DNA of 64,000 nt from contig ML677374.1 of assembly GCA_007922305.1 (NCBI GenBank), positions 11,214,492 through 11,278,491 on the forward strand. Direction: 5' to 3'. The notes under the pieces were generated by a model. It had not been told where the DNA came from. It was given only the letters and a program-made list of their open reading frames with translations, and made no database searches. The position numbers and the translations under genes are program-made. Origin of the DNA: Dermatemys mawii (taxonomy: Eukaryota; Chordata; Testudines; Dermatemydidae). Positions 46,794 to 59,345 of the stretch are shown here, one piece after another (the stretch's first letter is position 1; every line of letters starts with the position of its first letter).

Positions 46794-48289
46794 AATAAAG
46801 CAACATCAATGAGCAAATATTACTATCTCAAAAAACAATTAAATGGTTTGAAGCATGAAATATTTTGCTGAGATTGAACAATTGTGTAAAGATTACTCAG
46901 TTTTGTTTATGATCCAGATAAGACCATACTGTACTGTTGGAGTGGTTTTTTCATTCTCTGCATTTGACGTGTGAAGAAGAGAGAGAATTTGATGGTTTGT
47001 GGCTGTGTAGAACTGTGGTTTTGAACAGATTTTGATACTTTTGCAAAGCCTTGTTAGGAACTTGGTTTTACAAGGAATATTGATTTGAATGCATTCCAAA
47101 CTGGCAAAACGGAGCTGAACTGAATCAAATGTACAGAATGTTGATCATATGGTGTTGGTGCTCACCTGTGTTCTATGAGACACAATCGATCAAACAATTC
47201 GGGATCCAAGTCTGGGGATAATGAAACCCTCTGCTTATCACAGAACATGTAGACTGGCAGTGCCATTTGCAAGATGCTCCCATGCTGACCCATCAGTGTG
47301 CCTCAACTCTGCCCTAACAGGGTAAGATGGTAGCTCATGTTCCATGTGAATTCAGTCCTTGGTGCTGAGACTCCTGTCTAAGGTGTCAACTACTGCCAAA
47401 AGCGATGGCTGTTTTTGCAGTGTGGATACCTGTAAACTTGACAACTGTACTGGGCTTTGCAGGCTTCCAAAAAGGATTGGATTTTTGTATGATAACCAGG
47501 TGATGGTGAGCTGTTAGAGTAAGGATTACTCCGCCCCCCGACACACACACATTTTGGAAGGGATTTAAACGTTAGTGCATCAGGACATAACAATTGGGGG
47601 TTAGGTATAAATGTTCTCTGTGGACATATTATTTCATAATTGCCTCCTGCAGGATTTCTTGCACCTTCCCCAAGGCTGCTATTTGAGACAGGAATATTGG
47701 ACCACTATAGCCAGTATTTCTCTGCTTCTGTGAGGTGACCAGTGATTTCACATAGCAACTGAATGCTTTTGGGTGGCCTCTCTGCTTTTGGCCAATTGGT
47801 CACAAGCTTGTCCTTATGGAAACTGACAGCCTAGCTCTAAAAGACACTGTCTCCTGTTACTAGTTCCTGCAGACAGTCAGTCTGCCATATCTGAGTGGTG
47901 TGTAAAAATCCTTTAAAATTTGTTTGATACATGCTGGGATGATAGGAACAAAATTAAAAATGTTAGCTCTGTATTCTCACCATTCATTGATCAGCATAAG
48001 TACTCAGTGTTGATAAACCAGTAATGAATTATGACAGATTTGGGAGGGAAGTAGTGTTTGAAGAAACATTAAGTACCAGGACTTTGCTGAAAATCATTAT
48101 TGTTCTTCCAGAGCCTCCATCGAGCCCCGCAGGTGAGTCACTTATCAAAGAGCTTGACTAATACAAAAGAGAAACAGCTCTATCTCTTCTTATCAAACTG
48201 TACATGCCTGTGGCTAGCTTTGCCTCATGAGATGGCGCAGCGGAATTCTGGGTTCTATGTATGGCCCTGCTATGGATTCTGTATTTGCC

Positions 48290-48450
48290 CCGACTTTAAC
48301 TCTTCTATACTGTGGTTTACTTTGCTTATATGATGAGGAAAATAATAATGCTTCTTTTCCTCACAAAACTAGTGTAAGAATTAATGAGGAGTTTTGTGAT
48401 TCTTGTGTGACAGATGCTATACAAGCTGTGAGAAATAGTCAGGGCAGTGG
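48290..48450 (+). repeat. MIR/CORE-like SINE fragment, sense
   Basis: The text tatgatgaggaaaataataa tgcttcttttcctcacaaaa ctagtgtaagaattaatgag ... gctatacaagctgtgagaaa is the family's core and tail. It explains much of the 168-codon frame at 48227-48733, which is therefore not a gene. Confidence 0.5.
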
Positions 48451-48534
48451 GGGAGGGATATCTATAGGCAACAGAGATTTGACTGAATTGCATGTGCACT
48501 TCAGGCCATGTAAAACTTTGTACGTATTCTTAAA

Positions 48535-48735
48535 GCTTATGATAATATTTCTTAGCTCTTACATTGTGTGTTTCATGCATAGATCTGCAAGCACTTTGCA
48601 AAAGAGGACAATATCTTTATTAGATGGGGAAACTGAGGAACAGGGAGGGAACAAGACTTACCTAGCAAAGCAAAGGCAGACTCACAAATTGAACCCTAGT
48701 CTCCTGAGTTCTTGTTCATTGACCTATCCATGAGG
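48535..48735 (-). repeat. MIR/CORE-like SINE, inverted
   Basis: The text ttcttagctcttacattgtg ... gatggggaaactgaggaaca gggagggaacaagacttacc ... gaaccctagtctcctgagtt cttgttcattgacctatcca tgaggccac is the complete inverted order. Confidence 0.65.
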
Positions 48736-50672
48736 CCACAGCTAAGACTGGCGCACACGTTTTCATTTTGCATACAAAAATGTATCCCTCTTCTTTCGGA
48801 GCAGGTAACATTTGTCTAAAATGTGCCTCTGCAATTTGACTGCTTGTTCTCAGCAGAGTGAACGAGTGGAAGAATGTAGGAAAGGACAACTCGGCTGCTG
48901 TCTGGCATGTTTCCTTTGCTTATTTTACCTACTCAGCTATCAGAGCCTTGATTTTATCAAAATATTTAAGCAGTATTTTAGTCCCATCGCTGTACAACAA
49001 AGTATTTAAGTACATGCTTAAGTTCAGTGGGTCTTAAGCTCATGCTTAAAATAATACACACGTTGAAGTGCCTAGCTGAACTGGGGTTTAAATGCGCTCT
49101 CAACATCCCACAAATGCAGACTTTTAACTTTCTCATAAAAGGGAAAGGCTCTGAGATGTGCAGTGATTTTTGCATGTTGACATTTTTGGAAAAATCCCTC
49201 AAGTCTCTAAAGAAAAGTGAGAGTAACTGCAGCCTTGTTATGTTCATTCCAAAGCTGTAAGTGGGCGCAGGTAGTGGAAGGTGTTAACATAGCCGCTAGA
49301 TGGTGCAACTCTGTCTTGTGTAAGTTGTTAGCTGAAGGCCTTGGGCGTCACACCATAGAATCAGCATGTCAAGAGGCACCTTGGAGACATTTTTTATATC
49401 AGGTGTGGAGGCAGAAGATACATTTTTGGCTTCCAGAAGCTGCTTTGCCACTCTCCATCCAATTTTTCATTCTCCAACTGTCACGAGTTTGGCTTGCGTG
49501 ATATTTTTCCCAAAGGCCCAGCTTCCTGTATTAATGGTGCTTTCGTCCAGATTCTGTTCCCATCACAGTTTAAATAATACAATGGCAGAGTTAAATAATA
49601 AACAGCAGCAGAAGGAGACAGAAATTCAAAGGAACGGGCGACGGATGAGAGATGCATGTTCTAATGAAACTGGGAGTGAGCTGATATGATACAGGAAGGC
49701 TGTTCCAGATGGCATGAGTTGCAGAGGAGAAGGAACTTGCAATAACAATAGCAGGACTGGGGGAAGACAGAGAGAGGATGCCAATGGTAGAAGAGTAGAG
49801 AGAGCAGAGATGGGAACTGAAATAATAAAATAAAATTAGGGCATTCTTCCTATTGCAAATATTAGGTAAAGAGTAATGGACATTCAGAAAACAATTAATC
49901 TCTGCTGAGGGCTGTACAGTGGCACAGATTGGGAGAATGAAGGGTTTTTCAAATGTATGTTTCCTATTTTCTTCCCCCGTGAGCTTTAAATTGCATTCTA
50001 TCGGTTCCTGTCAAGGCAGCTCACTCACTCTCTTACTACAGTAGCCAACATCAGTTCCACTCCGGAAAGAAAGGCTTTCTGTTTTTGCATGATGGTTCAA
50101 GAGGTTGGAGGGTGGGGATGTTGGGGTGGGTAACTCTGTAAAGGTATTTCAGTTTAACATAGTGTTGAACAATAGTATCAATAGAGCTGAGGGAATTTCT
50201 ATCTCTGTAGCTCTGTCTCTGTAGAGTTTCTAGCTAGAGTGTCTACAAATGGAGTACAGTTTTGCAGAGACTGTTGTCAATAGCGTATTTTGATCCCAAG
50301 TTCTCTATCTCAGTGTCATTTGCTCACCCAGGATTTTACTGATGCTTTCTGTTTACAAGTGAATATAAAATTTAACCACGTGTAGATGTCTTAAACTTTC
50401 CTGGAACTGGGATTTCTTACAAAGTTATCTGATACCAGCAGGTTTGTATGAGCACTTTGTTTGGGCGATTATGGTGTATGGTTTGAAGGACAAAAGGATT
50501 TCTAGTGCAGTGTTTTCCATAGTCTGGGGGGAAAGGAGGCATGTCTCCAGTGGGGATAAAGGATTAGTTGGAGTGGTGCAAAGAGACCATTCAATTGATC
50601 ATCAGTGTGTCAGCTTTCTTTAAAAAAAAAAAAAAATAAGAATAAGGGTAAAAATTTGAAAAGTGTCTGATG

Positions 50673-50900
50673 TCATGTCCACACTACAGTTTATGTTAGC
50701 ATAATCTATGTCACATGGGGGGTGGGAACAATCCACCCCCCTGAGCGACATAAGCCACACTGACATAAGTGTCACCGTAGAGAGCACTACGTTGGCGGGA
50801 GAGCTTGTGCCACTCACAGAGGAGGTTTTATTTTGCTGACAGGAGAGCTTTCTCCTGTTGGCATAGAGTGTCTTCATCAGACGTTCTGCAGTGGCGTGTC
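50673..50900. mobile_element. MITE, 'gacataagtgtca' family, copy 2
   Basis: The text gtccacactacagtttatgt ... tgagcgacataagccacact gacataagtgtcaccgtaga ... tggcgggagagcttgtgcca ... ggagagctttctcctgttgg is shared with 38143-38400. Confidence 0.6.
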
Positions 50901-51114
50901 AAACTTAGCAAAGCACACTGATCTCCTGCATAGCGGGGCATTATGCAGCCATGGGCCATCAGAACAGCCAAACGTGTTTTGCTAACATGAGAGCTTTTGT
51001 GATACAGGAAGGGAAGGAAGGCTGGTTCCAGCCATGTAGAGGAGAATGAGTTTTCTCTTCTCACCAGCAGGTGGTGATGGTTGGACTGAGGAACAAGCCC
51101 AGTAGGTTCGTGAC

Positions 51115-51446
51115 TAGTGCTAGGTGAATTTATTCTAGCGAATAGTAAATATGCCACACAAAAAAAATGCAGTTTGGGAGCGAACAAAACTCTTTGTGAG
51201 TTGAGGTCGAGTTTGGTAAATAGTTTTGTGTGAATGAAAAAAAGGGGAAAAATTTAAAAAATAGAAATGAACCATTTTGATACTGGCATTTTCAAAATGA
51301 ATTTTTTGTAACCTAAACAAAGTGCTTTCTTTTTGTTTTGTCAAGAAAAATAAACCCAAACGGAAACATTTCAGCGTTGGTTCCAAACTAATTTTTTTTT
51401 TCTGGATTTCTCAGTATCACTATTTAGTATTATTCGCTCAGCTCTA
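51115..51446. mobile_element. AT-rich hAT-like element with TAGAGCTGAGCGAAT ends
   Basis: This is a 332-bp element whose left end TAGTGCTAGGTGAAT and inverted right end TAGAGCTGAGCGAAT match at 11 of 15. The flanks are ttcgtgac (51107-51114) and ttcatgac (51447-51454), 7 of 8. The interior is aaatttaaaaaat/aaacatttcag text, the same class as the repeats at 22330, 23573 and 25625. Confidence 0.65.
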
Positions 51447-51576
51447 TTCATGACTCTGGTCAGGGACTGAGAAGGCTACAACAGCTTCCAGTATTGGCCT
51501 GAGATGGCTGTGGTGATTTTTTACAAGGACAGCATTCTGTCTCCTGCTGGCTTCTGCAGAAAACTCCTGCCTGAAT

Positions 51577-51690
51577 AGGGTGACCAGACAGTAAGTGTGA
51601 AAAACTGGGGCAGGTGGTGGGGAGTAATAGGAGCCAAAGATCCAAAAATTGGGACTGTCCTTATAAAATTGGGACATCTGGTCACCCTTT
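51577..51690 (+). mobile_element. 114-bp hAT-type MITE with perfect 8-bp TSD
   Basis: The ends AGGGTGACCAGAC and TCTGGTCACCCTTT are flanked by gcctgaat at 51569-51576 and 51691-51698 (a ninth base, t, also matches). The interior is agtgtgaaaaactggggcag, taataggagccaaagatcca and gggactgtccttataaaatt. Confidence 0.85.
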
Positions 51691-54372
51691 GCCTGAATTT
51701 AGTTCAGTTTCTACACGGTGAGCAATAAGAATGCAGTGATGAAGGGGATAGAACAGTTGCATTTCCATGGACGGGATTCTGTTGCTGATGCTTTAATGAA
51801 TTGATGTGAGGAACTGCCTGTTCATAATCTATTGTCCGTTGTCATTACTAATGGAATGACTCTCCCATGGGACAGTTCTATGCTGTATTAAACCATTCGA
51901 TCAATCAGTGGCTTAATAGAATGAAATGAGGAAGGAAATATTTGGAAACCTCGTTGGCATCAACAAAAGCCAGTGCAAGCTTGTGGGAGGGAGGATAGAG
52001 ACTCTGAAAGATATAAGGAGCCTGAGGAAGGGCTTTGTTTTTTTTCTAAGTCTAGGAGATAAATTTTAACAAAATTCGTTCCCCTGAAGAACTGAGGAAC
52101 AGTTAATTCCTCTGCGGGGACTGGAAGAGGAACTAATTTGGAACATGCACATTTTTTTAGCATTGTCATAATCCCTGAGGATGTATTTGTCTCTCTGAAA
52201 ATAGGTATGTAATTTAGCCAGGCAATAAACCCAGCACTTCATCATCAGCATTGGAAAACTGTATTTCTAAGTAACCGATTTCCTTCTCCTCAGCTGGGCT
52301 GGGCTGGAGAGGGCTTGGGAGTATGTGGATTCCTGCGCATCCTTTATTTTGTTCTACTCTAATGCTGGTCTTCCCATTTCATCTGGGATCTGGTTTAGCC
52401 AATGCTTCATTAATTATCTTTAGTCAGCTCCCCTTACTTTTGCAAACAGCTGCTAAACCAAGCAGTTATACCTCTCCAACCCCTCAGCACAGATGTATTA
52501 CTCTGGTGTAATATGCTGTGAAACCAGAATAAGCCCCATTTTACGTCAGTGCAACACATCTGGGAGTTTGCAAACTGGTGTAGCTACATCGATACAAATT
52601 TTCCAAGTATGGACTTTAGGTGGTGGTGTTTCAGCCTTTGCAGTATGGAAGCAGCCCCGTTCATGCATAGTTTTTACTGAGGACTCCAGCCATCATTTCC
52701 TGTGGTTCTAAATAATGGCAGATGCTCGAAACTGTGGAATGCTAAGTTTGTAGTTCAATGCTCCAGATGATGCAGTGTGTTTGGTGGTTGGCTCAGCTGT
52801 CAGAATCTTATCTGTAAGGTGACTACTGAATCAGACAGTGAGCTGTATGAGATGGTTGGCTCATAGACCACTGCATGTGCTGTGGTTCCTGGAGGAAAGC
52901 CTAGTAATGTTTGCACATGTGATGGCCACCATATTGGCGCATTCTCCAGGGATTGACCCAGGAACCTCCACAGCTAGAAGCATGAGTTTCTACAGCTTAA
53001 TCTAAAGAGTCTCTGGCTGGGGCTGTCCCACTCATATCTTTTGCAGATCAAATACAGAGCCATACCTATAACATGCACTCACCAGTGGATTATCCAAACA
53101 AGCCAACGTTTTCAAAGTGATCTGCAATTTTGGGTGCCTCTACTTTCGGGCACCTAGCTTGAGGTACATTGAAAGGAAGAAGATTTTCATAGGGTATGTG
53201 TTCAGAACTTTTTGGAAATCAGACATTTTTATAGCATCTCCAGTGGAGCATCCAGAATCTCAAGTCACTTTTGAAAAACTTGGTTTGCTGTTGATTAGCA
53301 GACTTACTACAGGCTTAACTGCCTGCTTGGCATGACTTCACTGCATTTCTCAATTCCTTTTCTCATTTACACAGGCTTGGTGGTCCGCAGGATTCTTCTC
53401 CACTCCTTTTGGTCCATGACACTCTTGAGACTTGGAGTTCCAGTCCTCCTTTCTTCAGACTTCTCTGATAGAGTTTTTCCATCACATCCTCAGTCTTTCT
53501 TGCTGTCTTCCTCCTGCCTTGCTTTCTTCGCAGATCATTCTTCTCCCACTCTTGTCACGTCCAGCTCACCTCAAATGCACATTCTCCAGCATACCTATCA
53601 CTGAGAGCCTCAAGTTCATTTCCCCCAGTTTGTTCCATGCACACTATAGCCATCTTCCGCTTCCCTGTCATTCATCTCAGTGTGCAACAAGAGACCTCTG
53701 TTCGTGGCACAGGTATTATGCCTAGAGGTGCTTTGGACAGCCTGCTGGAGTATACATGAAGTTGTGCATTTGTTAGGTTAATTAATTATATGCCATCCAT
53801 AAAGCTGCGGTTTGTCCTGTCATGAGTGTCTCTATCTTTTAACCCTTTCCACCACTATGTAACAAATGTAAAGGCCAAGATTTCAAGAATGACTTGGAAT
53901 ACTTGGGATGTCCCACTTGACACATCTAATGAGGCCTTACTTTTAGGCGGTGTTAAACAGTGTCTGTCTGAAAGTCAGGTCCATTTAGGTCATCTCAAAT
54001 TGGATATCCCAAACCAGACATCTGAAATCACTAAATTTTGAAAATCTAGGCCAAAACGCTTCTGATCAAAAGCAAGAGACAAGATCTCTGCTGCAGCCAA
54101 CAATAGGGAGAAAAAAAGACTTCCCGGTCCTATTGTGATACGTAGTTTGAACAGGCCTATTTATATCATTAGCCTTCTTAAAAGACACCAAAGCCTTTGT
54201 CTGAGGTATATTTAAAGCTAACAATTTATATAAAGAGGCATCCTGCATGCTGGGTCATGTTGCTTTATCAGTGTGGCAGGTGGTGATTTTGGTATTCAGC
54301 GTCACACACTTGGAAACACATGCACACTGACTATTTCTTAATTCATAGAGGGTTTTTTTTTTCTTTTCCCAC

Positions 54373-54381
<9 letters not shown>

Positions 54382-54428
<47 letters not shown>

Positions 54429-54438
54429 NNNNNNNNNN

Positions 54439-54485
<47 letters not shown>
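54382..54485 (+). repeat. (CA)n microsatellite with a 10-N assembly gap
   Basis: A long CA repeat is interrupted by ten N at 54429-54438. The fixed round length suggests a placeholder gap, so the true repeat length is unknown. The Val/Cys and His/Thr ORFs crossing it are artefacts. Confidence 0.95.
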
Positions 54486-54486
<1 letters not shown>

Positions 54487-54844
54487 CCTGTGTCTGTTGC
54501 TTTTTTCCTCTCCTCCTGATATATAAAATAGCAACTGTGCTCTGACTTTCTTAATGAGCCAGTTAAAAATGAATGGAGCTGTGAGTGCCAAAAGTAAATG
54601 CATGGGGCTGTAGGTCTCTGTGTTGACGGGTGTCTGGAATTTGCACTGGCATGAGGCTCTGTTGTTCCCTGTGGGATCTGCATTGGATAGGTTCTGTGGT
54701 GGCAAATCTTTAATACAAATTGCTTGCTCTCTTTGCTGGATTTGTTGGGAGAAATGTCCTTTCTTAACATAAGGAATATATCTAAAGTTTCAAGCACAAG
54801 AACAAAGGCAATGGAGGAATGCATGCAGGACACATGCCTTCTAT

Positions 54845-55320
54845 CAAAGCACAAGCGAAAAGCAAAGTAAGCTGTCATGGGAAAAGCAGGAAGCTCCTCT
54901 CATGGATTGGTAACTGGTTAAAAGATAGGAAACAAAGGGTAGGAATAAATGGTCAGTTTTCAGAATGGAGAGAGGTAAATAGTGGTCTCCCTCCAGGAGT
55001 CTGTATAGGGACCAGTCCTATTCAACATACTTATAAATGATCTGGAAAAGGGGGTAAATGGTGAGGTGGCAAAATTTGCACGATACAAAACTACTCAAGA
55101 TAGTTAAGTCCCAGGCAGACTGCGAAGAACTACCAGTTTTGTGAGATCCTCTTGATGACTGGGCAAGAAAATGGTAGATGAAATTCAGTGTTGATAAATG
55201 TAAAGCAATGCACATTGGAAAACACAAATCCCAACTATACATATAAAATGATTGGGTCTAAATTAGCTGTTACCACTCAAGAAAGATTTTGGGGCTGTTC
55301 TTATGTTCTTTGAGAAAGGG
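54845..55320 (+). mobile_element. CR1 LINE reverse-transcriptase fragment with internal deletion
   Basis: The plus-strand frame reads SWIGNWLKDRKQRVGINGQF and SEWREVNSGLP, and after a frameshift FINDLEKGVNGEVAKFA, all typical of CR1 RT. The catalytic F/Y-A-D-D box is destroyed at about 55078-55086 (gcacgatacaa, with bases lost). Downstream it reads HIGKHKSQLYI-like text and LAVTTQER, then jumps near 55290 to a CR1 3' terminus (tgttcttatgttctttg), skipping the thumb region and UTR. It is dead for transposition. Confidence 0.8.
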
Positions 55321-56194
55321 TTTTCATTAGTACAGTTCTGGCCGGAAGCTAAGCATAGACTACACACCCAAAGCTCATTTTAAATCAATAGGACTTGCAG
55401 ATGATTGCTGGCCCTGAATTTTAACCCATTGTTTCTTGTCCAACTGGCAGTTGAAAAAGAAAAAGAAAACAAAGCAGAAGCCCTGTTTTTCAAGTGTTTT
55501 TTAGATGATTCCTACAAATAGGCACCATAGAGATTTGAAATTGATTGTCTGGTAAGAGTAAAATAGATAACTGTCTATATGTTGTGGCAAAAACTCTGTC
55601 CACTGTGTTGTGAACTTTGCCTCACCAACTGCAAACTCTGCACTGGCAAAGAAGAACGGGCTTAGTTCTCGCTCCTTCAAAACAAAAAGAGTGGCGTTAC
55701 TTTGTTAAATACAAATTTCTAGCAGAGACATGATTTACCATTTCCGAGTGGGTGGAAAGCTGCTGAACGTGAAGAGAAAGCTGATGAAATGCCAGAGGTG
55801 TCTCTCTTTTCATGAATCCACTGTTATCCAGACAGAGCACCTCTCTGCCTGTCTCCCAACCTGCCTTCATTTTACTGTATGTGAAGTTATAAATATACTT
55901 CTGTGCTAGCAAGGGAAGAAATACATTATGCCTTGAAATGCACAAGATTCTCTAGAATTGATTGTCTTAATGCATTTTCTAGTGCCTGGGAAAGATTTAC
56001 TACTGTATATAATTGAATTCTACACAATATTATGAAGTGGTCATTTTTTAAAAAGAAGTATATATGTCACAGGTAGGACTGAAGAACTATGTTGGAACAC
56101 ATTCTAGTACCACTTACTGTGGCATAAATCCAGAATAACACCACTGAAATTACTGGAAATACTAGAAATATACAAGAAAATATCTGTGAATTAG

Positions 56195-56482
56195 ATATTC
56201 TCCTTAACCTCTGAGGATAGGACAAGAGGCAACGGGCTTAACTTGCAGCAAGAATGGTTTAGGATGGATATTAGGAAAAACCTCTTAACCATCAGGGTGG
56301 TTAAGCACAGGAGTAAATTGCCCAGGGAGTTGTGGAATCTCCTGGCATTGGAGATTTTTAAGAGCAGGTTAGACAACAGCGGTCAGGGATGGTCTAGATA
56401 ATACTTCGTCTTGCCATGAGTGCAGGGGACTGGGCTAGATGATCTCTCGAGGTCCCTTCCAGTCCTATGATTCTATGATATT
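56195..56482 (+). mobile_element. CR1 LINE 3' end
   Basis: It runs from ctctgaggataggacaagag gcaacgggcttaacttgcag through atggatattaggaaaaacct, gcccagggagttgtggaatc and ggactgggctagatgatctc to ttccagtcctatgattctat gat. It is 5'-truncated. Confidence 0.85.
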
Positions 56483-56751
56483 AAATTATTGAAATCTTTC
56501 CTGATCGCCCTCTTTATATATTGATATTTATGGTACTTTCTATGTGTAATCGTGTAGTGAAATGAGCAAGATATCCATCCAACGTTTCCATGGAGGTCTT
56601 GCATTGTATAACAAGAGTTCTGTCACAAGACATGTTCATTTTTCAAGGTTTTGTACACTGAGGGCAAAGAGAGGCAGAATTCAGAAGATGCGTTATCAAA
56701 TTATATCCTTTGAAAAGCTCTGATGTCAAGAACAAAGCAGTTAGTCTAGAT

Positions 56752-56959
56752 CAGGCCTGCACAACTCGGAAAGCAGCGAGGGCCATATTACTGCAAAAAA
56801 ACCAGCTCCGGGCCAAAAAGCCCTGCCCTTGCCCCGCCCCCATCCGCTTCCCCCCACCCCACCACTTGGCTTGCCCCACCCCTACTCACCTCCCACGGGC
56901 TGCACAGTGAGCCTGTGCAGGCCACATGTGGCCCCCGGGTTGCATGTTGTGCAGTCCTG
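56752..56959. mobile_element. 208-bp hAT-type MITE with perfect 8-bp TSD
   Basis: The ends CAGGCCTGCACAAC and (inverted right end) CAGGACTGCACAAC are flanked by gtctagat at 56744-56751 and 56960-56967. The interior is C-rich (ccccgcccccatccgcttcc). Confidence 0.9.
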
Positions 56960-58004
56960 GTCTAGATATTGCCAGATAGTGTAATATAGAATATGGAGAT
57001 GCCTTTACCTCAGCTAAGAGGAGACAAAAGAGAAATCTTACAAAGATGATTTTCATTTCTGTTCTCTTTTGGTCATTGCTGTGTGCATTGTTTTAGATCC
57101 CTTTCCCTTGGGAACTGGATAGCTCAGGGAATTGCAAATGAGATACAGATGGTGTCAATCAATCGCTTTCTCTAGAGTTATCAGTCCTGCAACTTTCACC
57201 AGCCCTAAAATTCATTCAGTTTATTTTTCTTTTCATTGAGCTCTCTCCAAAGTTTAAGTGGATACATTTTAGAGGCACAGCGCTTCAGGTGGAAAAGAAA
57301 TGACACAATACTTCTTAGATAATGCCAATCTTCAGTGAAGCATATGTTGTATACCTACATTGTGGGACTCAGTGAAGATAGAACCCAGGAATCTTAGCTC
57401 TCAAAACATGGGTCTCTACTACTTGACTTAAAAGGACAAAAGCTTTGGTATTATTAATGTTTACATATTCTCTGTGAGCTAACCAGTAGGGGGTGACATC
57501 ATATCACATGCTTAGCCAGTGTGTTACAGTGTATCCCTTCCCCCAGTATTAGAAATTCTTTTTTCTACCTACTGGTTCAAGCCAAACTTCCTATGTTTTG
57601 TCATAACGCCACCTCTTTATTACTGCCTCCAATACAAAAGCTACAAACTTGTGGTGCTGAAGTGCTCTTGCAGTTACTCAAATAGCTTTCAGCAGACTAT
57701 GTATTTTATTCTGACATTCAAAAATGGTTGAATCCCAAGGGCAGTTTTAAGTCTAAGGGTAGAACATATAATGATCTTAGAATCGAATGATGATGTAATC
57801 CTCAAGTGAAAATGCATTCACTCACTCTGGAATTCTACAGAAAAGGAATTTGTTTTCCTTATTTTTTTTTAACTCTGTAAAACATAAAAGTATATAGCAA
57901 AAAGAAATGGGGAAGGTGGAATTTTTTCCTCCAAGTCTTTTAATTGTTTTAAAACACGGATGTTTCATACTAGAAAATTAGAGATTTAAAAATAAAATAA
58001 AATC

Positions 58005-58085
58005 AGTGTGACCTAGTGGTTAGAACACTGCACTTGGAACTCAGGAGACTTGGGTTCTATATATAGCTCTGCCACTGGTCTTAGG
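58005..58085 (+). repeat. SINE head fragment
   Basis: The text tgacctagtggttagaacac tgcacttggaactcaggaga cttgggttctatatatagct ctgccactgg is the tRNA-like head with A-box-like and B-box-like segments. It stops next to the MITE at 58086. Confidence 0.65.
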
Positions 58086-58330
58086 TAAGATTCAAGGGTA
58101 TGTTTTCACTACCCTCTGGATTGGTGGGTAGCGATCAATCTATCGGGGATCAATTTATCGCGTCCCATTTAGATGCAAGAAATCAACCCCAAAAGGCCCT
58201 CCCCGTCGACTCTGGAACTCCAGCTCGCCAAGAGGCGCAAGCAGAGTTGACTGGGGAGCCTGCTGCTGCTGTGAAGACGCCAGGTAAGTCGACCTAAGAT
58301 GTGCCAACTTCAGCTACGTTTTTCACATAT
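58086..58330. mobile_element. MITE, 'gatcaatttatcgcg' family, copy 1
   Basis: The text gtatgttttcactaccctct ggattggtgggtagcgatca ... gtcgactctggaactccagc ... gtgaagacgccaggtaagtc gacctaag ... cttcagctacgt matches 63075-63345 in order and orientation. Confidence 0.65.
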
Positions 58331-59234
58331 GGCACAAGCCATAAAATCTTTATCTGAGGTTGGGTCTGGATTTAACCCTCCTGCAACCCCCACCCCCACC
58401 TTCCCCACACTGGCCCTTGAAAGTTCATGGAAGTTTGGTGTTTATGTTCTGGTTTGGACCCATCTCTAATCTTTCATGCTGCTGTGTAGGGAATAGAATG
58501 CAGCTGAGCTACACAATTCTAATGTGTTTCAAAACTAATGATTCATTGAAATGTCAGGGTTTCTGAACCCAGGCTTGGCAAATATGAAGAGGATTTGCTC
58601 CTTCCAGCCATACTATGTCTAGCAAAGATTTCTTTTTTAAATTGCTTCTCCAGTGTTACATTCTAATAGGAATCTAGCAACTGAATTATCATTACCTGTG
58701 GAGATTTTATGTGTATGTAAGAAAGCAGGATACTTAGGTCAGTCCACACACCACATTCTTTGACCATCGCTATATGTGTGATATTTCAATCCAGGCATTG
58801 ATCTGAGCTGGGATTATACATGAAATAAAAACACGGGCTCTTGCATCTGGTGATGGAAGAAAATTCTTTTGCCAATGTTGTACATTTACCAAGCAAATTA
58901 TTATAGTATTCCAGAGACATGGTCAGAGGAGATAAGAACAATCCGTTCTATAAATAGAGCTGCAATTCCTCAAAGGATGTAAATCAGCACAGCTTCTTTA
59001 CTTCAATGGAGCGATTCCACTTTACATCAGCTGAGAATCTGGTCTCTAGATGGGGGTATCTTTTGAGGCTCTGTTGTATGCCAGCTGGGAGGAGATGTCT
59101 GGAAAGTCAGGCAGACGGAGTCTTGAAGGGAGCACGAGTCTCATCTCTGCAAATTAGAATGCACAAGTAACGACTCTGCTTTCCGAGGATTTGATTTTAT
59201 TTATTTTTATAATGTATGGGTGTTTGCTAAATGA

Positions 59235-59345
59235 AAAAAAATATTTAGGTTCAAAAACCATGGAGAATTTCATGAAAAACACAAAATGGGTCCATTTCAA
59301 ATGGCAAAATGGAAACATGAAAAATGTTTTTGAAATGGTTTCCCC
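59235..59345. repeat. AT-rich 'gaaattttg' repeat fragment
   Basis: The text tcatgaaaaacacaaaatgg gtccatttcaaatggcaaaa tggaaacatgaaaaatgttt has the texture of the repeats at 22330 and 51115. It is a fragment without ends. Confidence 0.35.

Noticed and set aside
48227..48733. 168-codon open frame on the + strand
   Set aside because: Much of it lies on a sense SINE fragment and an inverted SINE. It has no recognisable domain, and no splice or promoter context suggests a gene.
54382..54485. CRISPR-like or Z-DNA-based system
   Set aside because: It is a plain dinucleotide repeat with a gap; there are no spacers and the context is a vertebrate intron.
54255..54878. 207-codon frame on the - strand
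   Set aside because: It runs through the (CA)n repeat and the N gap; the Cys-Val repeats are microsatellite translation.
58005..58085. Possible tRNA gene
   Set aside because: It has A/B-box-like segments but the cloverleaf is not intact, and the same text recurs as the head of a SINE family.
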